A stretch of 64,000 nucleotides of DNA from Gnetum montanum (lineage: Eukaryota; Streptophyta; Gnetopsida; Gnetales; Gnetaceae): positions 159,797-223,796 of the forward strand of contig MNCI01004529.1 in the NCBI GenBank assembly GCA_015680685.1, read 5' to 3'. Made by a program: the position numbers and the translations under genes. Of the stretch, positions 22,901 to 32,830 are shown one piece after another. The notes beneath the pieces were generated by a model that saw only the letters and a program-made list of their open reading frames with translations, was not told the DNA's origin and did no database searches. Position 1 is the stretch's first letter, and each line of letters opens with the position of its first letter.

Positions 22901-24984
22901 TTTTAAAAATTGATTTCACTAAAACATTTCTTAAAGGTATATTTTGTTGAACAGTAGTAAAAGAAAGGATGGGCTAACTTTTAAACATCATCAAAAGAAA
23001 TTATTATAGAATCTACAGCATTTGTAGAAAAAACCTTAGTAGGATCTACAACATTTATAGAAGAAACCTTACTAGTATTTGTAGTAGCTTGGTTACTACA
23101 TCATCATAAATAGCATGGGTGCTATATGTAACATGATGTCATATAACATAAGTATGTGTATCATGATACTCTATGTCCCATATAAAACCATAAAAATGCA
23201 CATACGTTAATATCAATTAAATTTCCCACAAATACATGAATTTGACTATAAGTACACCCCAAGACATGTAGTCTATATGATAACATAGAAGAATTAAAGA
23301 GAAAGATAACAATGCCTCAAGTATGACTCAAATTGATAACCTCTTGCATAGTAAGATAATAAGCTAACCATTTGAGCCACCTATTTTGAGTAATTTTTTT
23401 CTATAAAATATAGGAAAATTTTTCATTTTAAAAATGAAAAATATTAGTACACCATTTTAATGCTATGTATTTATGACATCCTATTTCTAGATGTCATGGC
23501 AAACATTAGACATCTATTATATTTAACATTACGCATAGTTAACATGATAGGGTAAATGTAGAAGGAAATTTATTCATAAGGAAATATAGAATCATTCAAC
23601 CTATCTTTTGGCATCTATCCCTTAGAGGCAATCCTACACTATCACCGTGGTTAGGCCTAGCCTTAGTTAAAAGGAATGGCCAAACTTCTTCCTGTTTTGA
23701 TTTACCTATCTTTGTTACTCACCTTTACCAACTCTTCAATTTCATGTTGGCACAACCTATAATGTATTAAATATAAATACCTTAAGTCAAACCTCCAAAG
23801 GTTTTCTCAAGTAACATGCTCATAATTACATGTCCTTTTATTAAAGGTCTTATTATAATAATTATAACTTCTTAATATAAAATGATATCATTTGGAATGG
23901 AGATGTGACAATAGTACATAGCAATATAAGAGCCTCAATATATGCAATGTATTCTTATTTGGATACATGGTTATGATTCTTCAAACCTAATAAATCATAA
24001 ACTATAGGCATAACTAGAAAAGATAAGTCTTATTTATTTTATTTAGGTAAAATTACCAATGGAGGATAATAGTTTAATATAGATTTAAAGATGATTTTCT
24101 CTTAATTTTGCAAGGAAAAAATCTGAACAACACATCATCACAAAAATAGCTAAAGAGTATTAGTACCCATTAAATTCACATCCTATTTCTCATCTTTTAA
24201 AATTTTAAATTATGAATTAATGTCATGGTTTCTTCCAACAAATTTTTAAAGGCCAAGCTATTATTTATGAAAACTATAATAAAGTGCTTTGATGAATTTT
24301 CTTTTGTAAGCTATATTAATATTTTGGATTTATACTTTATGAAAATCTATCATTTTAAGGGATAGTAAAGTGTTTTGATTTTGTTTTACTTCATGATTTA
24401 TATGAATATCTATCAGAATAGATCACTTCTTGATATATATTTCTACTGAAAACTGCATTTATTCACTCAAGTAAAAATTTTATACCAGTAACTCAGATTA
24501 TCCTTGAATATTACAGAATTAATGTATTGCATGCCTACTATTTTACTGAATCTTTTTTTCTTGAACTAGTCAATTCTAGAATGATTAAAAAATTGTTGGA
24601 TTTTAAAGTTCTTATGGATTAGTACAATACTTTTATTTCTCAAGAATGGAAATTAAATTTTGATCCCAATTCTTCTAATTATTTTAAAATCCTTTGCTAG
24701 ACTGAATTAGAATTTTTTTAAAAAAATTCAAAGTGTTGAAAGAAAAATTATTAGCAACATTCACACAAGTTTTAAAAACTAAGTTAAAAACATTACTAGA
24801 TAGTGTGTAATGCATACATTATTTTGTAGAGATTAATATATGGCCGAGGAAGATAGAATTAAAACTCAAGGCAAGTAATCAATATTTTTTCCAAAAAATT
24901 ATATACTATAATTTATAAAGATGTTGGAACTATTGTTATTGTAGTGGTCATGTTATTGGGATTTATTCTCTTTTCAATAAAAAA
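22901..24984. other. AT-rich flank between E1 and B, no gene recognised
   Basis: Stop-dense AT-rich DNA apart from the tRNA-like fragment listed separately. The last ~150 bp continue across the B insertion into 36330-36520; read as one piece the plus strand gives a weak CxCSGH-type stretch near 24930-36360 that I cannot assign. Confidence 0.45.
23225..23390 (-). repeat. tRNA-like SINE candidate
   Basis: The minus strand has an A-box-like GTGGCTCAAATGGTTAGC and, about 30 nt on, a B-box-like GAGGTTATCAATTTGAGTC. It is followed by a body ending in CTTGGGGTGTACTTATAGTC. The same tail (ACCCCAAGACATATAG on the other strand) recurs in the 56.1-56.9 kb cluster beside similar tRNA-like heads, which suggests one SINE family. 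No poly(A) end or target duplication was fixed. Confidence 0.5.
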
Positions 24985-24989
24985 GTTGT

Positions 24990-25028
24990 TGATGAGTGGC
25001 GAGGTACCCCTACACTCAACCATACGAA
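24990..25028 (-). repeat. First fragment of the split 3' LTR of B
   Basis: The first 39 bp match the start of the LTR at 35541. After GAATTC the sequence departs and continues with internal-type sequence of element A. TSD GTTGT precedes it. Confidence 0.7.
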
Positions 25029-26046
25029 TTCAGACATAAAAGTTTAATGTTAGACCTGGTTTGTTTAGGTGACACATAAAGGACCTGGTTTTGAGGAACG
25101 TTTGATAAAATGATAACAAAGGAAAGAATAGATTTGGCAATGAAGTACTTAGAGGGTATAAGATGATGTGGTGGTATGCAACAAGTACAAATTGCAAAAG
25201 TCACGCAAGTGGGTCCTCACCAAAGCAGGTTCCAACTTATAATGCCCTTGCGTAACCACACCTTAAAATGTCCGTAGGCACTAGAAGGGTTAAATGTAAT
25301 CCATACCAGTCTCACAAAACACACACATGTAGATACCACAGGAATGAGATAAGAATTCTATGCTATACAAGACACGAGCTACAATTACATGAACAGCGAG
25401 ATGAGATGGACTATAGAAGGGATTGTAGAGATTGGGACATGAGGTAACTAACCCAGGGCATAGTGAATCCTGCATGTAAAGCATGATTAATGTGTCATTA
25501 ACCTGTCATTCCAAGATCAGGACCAAGTCCATTCCTCTAATCAATGACACCGCATTGTTTCATCCCATGATGACCAATTATGAGAGTACCAGAACAACAA
25601 GGCGTACGATCACTTGGCATTTTGTTCAAGGGAGGAGTGATTTTTTCTTTGTGGCACTTCCTTTGTTTTTTTTTTTTTGTTTGTTTTTTTTTTGTTTCTA
25701 TTTTTTTTCGATTACTGAATCTAGAGAAGCCACCAACCTTTAGGCATGGGTGCATGTCTTTCCAATGGAACCCCCTAGAACAACATTGGATTTTTGAGTG
25801 CCCTTTTGATTACTCTTACTCCCATTTTTCATTAGATCTACAAGGATCTTATTTCAACCACATTACATGATAACTCCCACAGACATCACCGAAGAGAATT
25901 TGCAAGTCCCCTTGATGTCACACCCTAATCATTTCCTCTTGATCCATCCTTTTTCATTTCAGGTACAATGAATAGAAAATTAATTTTAAGTTTTAAGAAT
26001 GTCAAGAACATCACTATACCCTCAAACAGAACCTCTTATTTGTAGA
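25029..26046 (-). other. Element A 3' untranslated region
   Basis: Contains GTGGGTCCTCACCAAAGCAGG near 25209 and GGCATGGGTGCATGTCTTTCC near 25744, both aligned to the E1 and C 3' regions. A long thymine-rich stretch lies at 25644-25710. No coding capacity recognised. Confidence 0.65.
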
Positions 26047-26047
26047 N

Positions 26048-26351
26048 AAGTATGACCGTGTTTCAATGTTTCCAACATGCAAGGATCCTCATCTTTCAAT
26101 TATTAATCTTTTCCATGCTCAATCGTTTAGTTATGGGGGATATTCCCCATTTTAATAACAAGCAGGATTAATAAATATTTTTTTTATTTTTCTTCAATTT
26201 TACAATTTTTTGTTTTCTAGTTTTTCATTTTTAGATTTCTTGTTTTATCTTTTTATCTTTTTATAAGTAATCTCATCTATGAATANAAAAGATTAATAAT
26301 TGAAAGATGAGGATCCTTGCATGTTGGAAACATTGAAACACGGTCATACTT
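26048..26351. repeat. Perfect 65-bp inverted repeat bordered by N bases
   Basis: Left arm 26048-26112 and right arm 26287-26351 are exact reverse complements, separated by 174 nt. A single N lies immediately before each arm (26047 and 26286). Such exact arms in otherwise decayed DNA point to a recent event or an assembly join. Confidence 0.9.
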
Positions 26352-26529
26352 ACCCCATTGGGGTTCACACACTTGATTATAGTAAGCATAGTGGGGCAAT
26401 TTATAAGTTGTGGTTCCCTGGTAAAGAGTTAACCCACTATGATACTTGGGATCGTAAGATGGTATGCAAGGATCAAGATGTCACTCTCCATGGCTATATT
26501 CATGGGTCCATATGGTTTTTGGAGTGTTA
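26352..26529. other. Unassigned segment between inverted repeat and gag of A
   Basis: Plus strand is open for 76 codons together with the right arm (26300-26530; HTLDYSKHSGAIYKLWFPGK). I do not recognise the sequence and it has no match in E1, B or C at the corresponding place. It could be captured DNA or misassembled sequence. Confidence 0.35.
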
Positions 26530-28227
26530 ATTGGTCACCCTGATGAAGTAACACGAGGCATTGTGTTCGAAGAGAAGGATGCACCAAAGTGTTGGACTTG
26601 TGCTGAGTTGGAGAATGCAGTGGCCTCGAAACTATGTTGTCCCTTCCTATGGTCATGTCTAAAGAAGGGACGCCTTTGATGTTGAGGAGTTCTCTCACTG
26701 CTATTGGCAATAGTAGCACAAGTAATGTTCCTAGGTTGTTGCTGTGGTGCAAACACTTCAGGAACAATTGGTGGTGATGTAGAAGGAGGGAAAGGATGAG
26801 AACATTGAAAATTAGAAGAAGTGTAAGGTACACAAGGCGGTGGTTGTGTTGAGGACATGGGCTAATAGTACTGAGGAGAATGATAATGCGACAAGATAGA
26901 GTATGTTCTCCCAGTTGGAGAAATAGGATGTTGGACTAGATAAGCATTTGGATTCGGATGATACGAAGGGTATCTCCTATTTAGGGATGGCTTCCCCCAT
27001 GACTAGGATTGTTGCCACTGTGATCGAACACAGTATCTCTGTACGAACTCTGGGTGTAACATGTTTTCCCAATGCTCATATAAATGTAACAAGATTGGGC
27101 ATTGGCCCTTCGGATGATCGTACAGGAAAATGTTGCATTCATACGTCTGATTAGCTGTTGAGCTCTTATTTTTCTCATCCCTTCTTTTCGAATGTCTAAT
27201 GATATTTTGTCCTACTTCTTAGGTTGTCAAAACTCTATCTCCAATAATTTGATATATTCTTCACACTTTTCATGCATCCATTCTAGCATCTTATTGATCT
27301 TGCCTCGAATTCTTCTAATGATTGTTGTACTAGCAAAGATGGTTCTTCATCCTTGAGATAGGTTAATTTCTCCTTTTTGTGACTATGGACCTCTGTTAAG
27401 TTAAGACTTTGGTCCCGTTGATGTTTTTCAACACTCTCCCATCTAGCCATTTCTCCTTCTTCTTTTGCTACCCACTTAATAAGCTCTTGGAATTGATGGG
27501 TTCGTAGTTCGTATAGTTGACCTTAGGCATACATCCCTAAGGTTTCTCTTGTTTCATCACGAAGCCCATCAATGATATGGTACATTAGCCTTTCCTTGGA
27601 GAACTTATGGCCTGGACAGTTGTTTAATAGTGCATAATATCTTTCTAAGGCCATGTCCAAGGGTTCATGTTGTGCTTGTTTCCACTCTTGGATTTGTTTC
27701 CTCAAGTTCTACACTCTTGTGTAGGTTTGATATCTTTAATTAAAGAGTTCTACCATTGTTGGCCAATGTCGTATTGAATTTGGTTTTAACGACCTATACC
27801 ATACTTTTGCTCGGCCAATGAGTGTCATAGGAAAGAGCTTAAGTTTTTTCCAACCATTATCAATGTTGTTCCATGCACAGGCATCATAGAAGGCTTGTAA
27901 ATGTTGTTGCAGATCTAAGTCATAGCCTCCTGAGAAATTGGCAAAGTTGTTTAAATCAAGCCTAGGTAGGTGGCTCTCTTTACGATGCCTATGGGAGATT
28001 CGAACAACCTCTTGTATTTGTGTTAGGCTTGTGGTGACCAGTAGGGGTTCATCGTCATCGAGTAAGTTATGCTTTCATGCGTTGGGACGATGTTGCCTTT
28101 GTTTATGTTTATAAGAAACCCCCACCTCGGATTGCGTACTCCAATCTTCATTATCATATAATTCGTTGGTTCTCCAATGAATTTCCTTAATAAATGTGGT
28201 ATTATTGTAATCTTGTAGTAGAGGCAT
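26530..28227 (-). pseudogene. gag relic of element A
   Basis: Start at ATG 28227 (MPLLQDYNNTTFIKEIHWRT), about 120 nt after the primer site. Then a capsid with AWNNIDNGWKKLKLFP, KVWYRSLKPNSIRHWPTM and YHIIDGLRDETRETLGMYA (60-codon open stretch 27705-27523), a zinc-knuckle remnant CNIFLYDHPKGQC near 27120 (second cysteine replaced by Phe), and a Pro/Gln-rich tail (26858-26535). The N-terminal block with DEQLxWxDLxGNIVLP, present in E1, B and C, is absent: sequence jumps from NEDWSTQSEV to the basic region. It is interrupted by several stops. Confidence 0.78.
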
Positions 28228-28349
28228 GGTTGTGAGAATGTGTGTGAATTTGTATGTGACTTTTCATAATTATTTCTTCCTAAGAGATATGTTGTTAATT
28301 CCTATACAGCGACCTTGTATGATATAACTAATCTAGATAACTAGCATCA

Positions 28350-28367
28350 TCCCCAAAAATGGCGCTA
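28350..28367 (-). other. Element A primer-binding site
   Basis: TAGCGCCATTTTTGGGGA on the minus strand next to the 5' LTR. It retains the tRNA-Asp pattern at 13 of 18 positions. Confidence 0.65.
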
Positions 28368-28368
28368 A

Positions 28369-29334
28369 TGATGAGTGGCGAGGTACCCCTACACTCAACC
28401 ATACGAACACGAGTGTTTCACACATGATCCAGTCAAACTCCGCAGACGAACTAGTTGTGTATCCAGACAGTTACTTGTAGGTTGCAATTCACTGTCTTCC
28501 CACCTGGACTAGTATTAGCTTTGTCACGTATGGTTTAGTCCAAAGTGAGGTGTATGATGTGTTCCTATACTAATGCTACTCCTGGGACTAATGGTAAATA
28601 ATATTAACTAAACTAGGAAAGGGGGAGAGTGAGAGAGAATCTAACTAGCCTAAGTGCGATGAGCATCTATTCCTTAATCATCGGTATACATCTTAGACCT
28701 CGTGCACGACTACCACTGGGATTACCAAGCACATGGCCTAAGTACGCTACTGGGTTACCAAGTAATCACACTTGAATGCTCATGATTAATTCATACTCAT
28801 TCTGCGTTTAACAGGAGTTTAGGGTAAGAAGATATTAACTAAGAAAGCAATAAATAACAATTAAATAAATAATCAAGCTAAGTGGATGCTGCAATGATGA
28901 AGTAATCTTGATCTTTATTTCTGGTCATGTGTGTGTCCAAGTACGTCACACTCGAATAAGGATGTTGTACAATTACAATCACCACACTGCGGGCATGCAC
29001 TGAGAAATAATTCTAACTCTAAGAATAAAAAATTACAAGAGTTTGGGTAAGGAACTTAGAACTAATGACAAAACCAAGTGTGCTACCTTTTATTTATAGG
29101 CCATGATAATGCAGCTCCGATAACAAGGGTCCAATATTGGGACCTATCAGACTTGGTATCTTGTATCAAGGTTTCGATAACAGGGGTTCGATAACAAGGG
29201 TCCGATATTGGGACCTATCAAACTTGGTATCTTGTATCAAGGTTCCGATAACAGGGGTCCAATAACAAGGGTCTGATAACAGGGATCCGATAACAAGGGT
29301 CTGACAACAGGACCTGACAAACCATGACTCATCA
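28369..29334 (-). repeat. 5' LTR of element A
   Basis: Starts TGATGAGTGGCGAGG and ends CATGACTCATCA (plus coordinates), with TATA box at 29091-29100. Unlike E1, its U3 carries GATAACAAGGGTCC-type repeats: a 71-bp unit at 29118-29188 and 29189-29259, followed by shorter partial units to about 29310. Confidence 0.85.
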
Positions 29335-29374
29335 TACCCCCACAACTAAATAACAACTCATCCATGACTCATCA
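29335..29374 (-). repeat. Orphan polypurine tract and duplicated LTR end
   Basis: Right of A's 5' LTR lies TACCCCCA (a polypurine tract on the minus strand) with ~25 bp of 3' internal sequence, then a second copy of CATGACTCATCA, then B's LTR resumes at position ~91. A 5' LTR should not be followed by a polypurine tract, so this marks a tandem-copy or recombination junction. Confidence 0.7.
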
Positions 29375-30083
29375 TACGTGCCTTAATGGAACACTCAAGG
29401 TTAATCAATCATTGTCTTCCCAAACTTGTATTTTCACGGTTGTATGGTTAAGTAAGCTTGAGGTGTATGATTTTTAAAGCTTTTATCTTTTTAATGTCTT
29501 ATGCTGATAGGGGAATGTAAGGAGAACTAAGTGACTAAATTTCATTAACTATTCACTAACTAAGTTCTAATTGTTCCTAACACCAGTAATTGTTCCCACT
29601 TGCTGCACACATCTTGAACCAGTGCAACGCTGCTGGGATTACCAAATGCTAATCATTACTGGGTTACCAAGCGCTACACACATGCTCGAAGTGGTCATAC
29701 TAAGTGTACTTAACTAGGAGAGTCAAAGGTTGAGAGAGAGATTAATTAACGAGGAAAGCATTTAAACATTCAACAATAATTAATTACTATTTAGCTTAAT
29801 TTGTATGCTGCAAGGTTTATCATAAAGTTCATCTTTATTGCAGTACAAAAATGTGTGCTTAGGTACAAATTGCTCGAATAAAGATCTGTTCACTCTATGA
29901 CTCCTACTACAAGCACATAGGAATTATTGTAACTCTGGAATGGTAAAACTATAAGAGTTTGGCTAAGGGTCTAAGTCTAACTGTCTTGAACAAGGGAAGT
30001 CACCTCTTATTTATAGAAGATGAGGCAGGACGTGATATTGCATCCGCGATAATGTGTGATGGATGTGATATCGTGGATCATCA
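29375..30083 (-). repeat. Second fragment of the split 3' LTR of B
   Basis: Matches the 5' LTR of B from about its position 91 (35631) to the end (ATCATCA). TATA box at 30007-30016; polyadenylation-signal hairpin arms ATCTTTATT (29831-29839) and AATAAAGAT (29877-29885). Polypurine tract TACCCCCA follows at 30084-30091. Confidence 0.85.
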
Positions 30084-30091
30084 TACCCCCA

Positions 30092-31975
30092 TGACTGAAT
30101 GAAAATATTGGAAATGTATGGGATTATTGACTTGAATGACATTAATGGTGAATGGGGTGACACATGAATGGATCATCATTATAATACATGGCAATATTAG
30201 TGTTCATGACCACAAGAGTGAACACTATACACATTTGACGTCCAGAATTTTTTGGCAGCTGAGAGAGAAGAGAGAGAAAAGAAGAAGATGTGTTGCTACC
30301 AATGCCAAAATTGCATCTTCCATTGTCCATCCATAACCGTGCCATCAATCTTGTTCCTTGCATAACTATTCAAGCACCAGTCCATCCTAAGTGTTCCTCC
30401 AGATCCAGTCCATTGCGGTATGATTGCCATCTGCACACACAACACAGTCACATATGAGTAAGGATAAGTAAATCACAATACAGTTGATACCTTGCCTTGG
30501 TGTAAGGTCCATCGGCTGAGTTATGATATGGCAAATATGGGCTCTAGAGATATAACATTGATGACTACCCAAGGTGTAATGGTTAGGAGAAAATTGAAAA
30601 AATTGGACCAGGACCCCCATGACTAAGAGCAATCCTCTGGTAGCGATAGAATGGAAAAAGATAAGGAATAAGAAAGATGGAGAAAAATAAATAACGGCAA
30701 TGCTGATAAAATGTATGTTAGAGGTGGAAATGAAGAAAATAAATGTTGATTGTAGCAATGTTTAAGGAAAAGAACTAATCCACCAATTAGGAATGCCAGT
30801 GGGTCCTTCGCAAAGCAGGCTCATGCCCTTAATGCCCTGACAATCCCACATTTAAAGAGTCCGTAGGCTCTAGAAATGTCATTTGGAAGCAAGAGCTAAA
30901 GTCTTAACCACAAGAATTTACCAAAAAGAAAACAATGCATCAACCAAAATATAGACTACTGATACAACCGACAATGAGGTGGAACATGGAGAAAGAATGA
31001 TGAGGAGAAGAGAATGGAATGGGGTCCCAAGAACAAGGTGGTGTACAGCCCCTTGTGTATTTATGATTAATGTAACTGGGTAGATCTCATTCCAAATCTA
31101 GCCTCAAACAATCCACATCCAGTGACTTCACATTAATACACTTGGCCAATCCATCCACTTGAAGTAGCAAGAATGCTTTCACCAAAGAGTCACCACCATT
31201 TCGAAGAAACGAGAAAGGAAAGAGTAGGAAGAGAGAGAGGGCCTTAGTTAGAGGGAACATGTTTGTTTAGTTCCATAACTAGTGCTTGTAGCCTAGATGA
31301 TTATTTTATCTAAGGGGTGTGCTTTGAATTCTCAATGTGTTTGTTTATTTTATTTTTCACATGAGAACCACACCATGTAAAGACTTATTATTATTTTTAT
31401 TAGCTTAGCTTCTCGATAATGGAGCAACGTCAGAATGGTAAGGAAAGCTCAAGAAGAAAATATCCAAGCACCTAAGAGAATGGCCAACACAAATGCATCA
31501 AATCCCCTTGAAGTCACACCCTTTTCAGTCCTTGATTCCTTCCTTAGTTTGAGAAGTACCTAGTCACCAATTCATTGATAGTTTTATGATTAAGAAAGGG
31601 ACTGTACAATTCCAAGCCAAGAGAGACCATAGAAATTTATGAATGCATGGATGACATGGACTCATTGCCTATTATATCAAAAGAACCATACCTTAGTATC
31701 AACATTATAACTCCAAGGTAAAAACCAAACATTAGAAATCAATAGAATACAGTTCATACCAACACTAGGAGCACTTATTAGGTGACGAACATAACAACAC
31801 AAACAACCACACAAAGAAATGAAAAAGTATGAATGATGTTGCAAAACAAAAACAAGAAAAGTTAAAGAAATTTGTAAAACAAAAACTAAAAAAGGAATTG
31901 ATGGCCTCAATTGATTAGTAGAGGTGGCCATCTCCCCCATGACTGAGTTGAAAGGAGGAGAACCAAAATAATGAG
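30092..31975 (-). other. Element B 3' untranslated region
   Basis: Aligns with 13867-15700 of E1 throughout, including GTGGGTCCTTCGCAAAGCAGG near 30791 and the block GGTGGCCATCTCCCCCATGA near 31924. No credible ORF. Confidence 0.7.
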
Positions 31976-32830
31976 TAGGGTCATCCCTTCTCAAAGGTAT
32001 TATGTGCACTGACCGTTCTAGATTCATGGTAAGGTTTGGTCTGTTGCACATTGACTAACAACTTCTTATCAAAGCGCTTGTTTGAATTTTTTAGGAATTT
32101 CCAACTTCCCCCAATTGATGTTTTCAGGTTAAGGTTTGGAAGTTGGCAACGGACTTGCTCGAGTTCATCTATGCTTTCGATGTAGGCACTAGTTATTCCC
32201 TTAGTTAGTTCCATGCACGTTAGTGAGTTGCTCACTTGATCAGCTATCAGCCACTAGGTGTCTCTTTGTCATGTGGCTATTGTATATAGGCACTTTTGTA
32301 GGTTAAGGTCTTGTGCACACCGGTTGCATGCAAGCAATGCTAAATTTTTCCCAACCCATAATCTTTGCACGCAATTACACCCTATGTCACTGTATGCGAT
32401 GCATGGAACTCTCTTCTTCTCGATCTTTCCAAAAGTGTTCTCCTTAGATATTTCTAGTGAAAGATCGTGGATTCCTATATGTGCATCTACAGTACTTAGC
32501 CATGCCCTTTCCATTATTATTGGGAAGTCCCCTTTATCGTTGTTCACTTGTATTAATAAGAAATCATCTGGATATGACCACCCACACACAGTGGTAATGA
32601 TGTCCTCCACCAGTCCCAAGGGAACAATGATGGATTGGTCGGCTAGCTCTAGTCGAATATTGCTCTTTCTTAATGGAGGTAGGTTTCAGGCTTTGTACAT
32701 CTCTTGTGATATTAGGTTGACTCTGAAACCTAAGTCCAGAAGAGCTTTACATGGTTCATTTCCAACGACTTGAAGATAGATTAGAGGGCTTCCATGATCA
32801 GAGAATTTCCTGGGAAGGTGGCCAACCTTA
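31976..32830 (-). pseudogene. Element B protease relic joined to an integrase C-terminal tail
   Basis: Protease segment: PCKALLDLGFRVNLISQEMY near 32760-32700 (D-L-G active site), then VEDIITTVCGWSYPDD and FPIIMERAWLSTV (open 32619-32269). In a second open stretch (32235-31981, 84 codons) the linker ESIDELEQVRCQLPNLNL runs into KRFDKKLLVNVQQTKPYHES, which in E1 belongs to the integrase tail at about 15800. The ~2.75 kb encoding RT, RNase H and integrase core in E1 is absent at about 32077-32090. A 1-nt difference from E1 just upstream lets the frame continue across the join. Not functional as an enzyme set. Confidence 0.8.

Larger units (their letters stand above)
25029..29374 (-). mobile_element. 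Element A: partial, RT-less family member nested in the 3' LTR of B
   Basis: In minus orientation it has a 5' LTR (28369-29334), primer site (28350-28367), gag (28227-26530) and a 3' untranslated region (25029-26046) carrying the anchors seen in E1. Protease, RT, RNase H and integrase are absent. The missing part coincides with a region bounded by two N bases and a perfect 65-bp inverted repeat, so part of the loss may be an assembly fault. No 3' LTR of its own is seen. Its LTR belongs to the same subfamily as the LTR at 63883. Confidence 0.7.

Noticed and set aside
24900-24984. Gag zinc knuckle spanning the B insertion site (CxCSGH)
   Set aside because: Only a few residues fit, the frame is not open, and no adjoining protease or RT motif supports it.
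26300-26530. Captured gene fragment encoding 76 residues
   Set aside because: Half of the frame lies in the suspicious inverted repeat arm and no homologous family was recognised.
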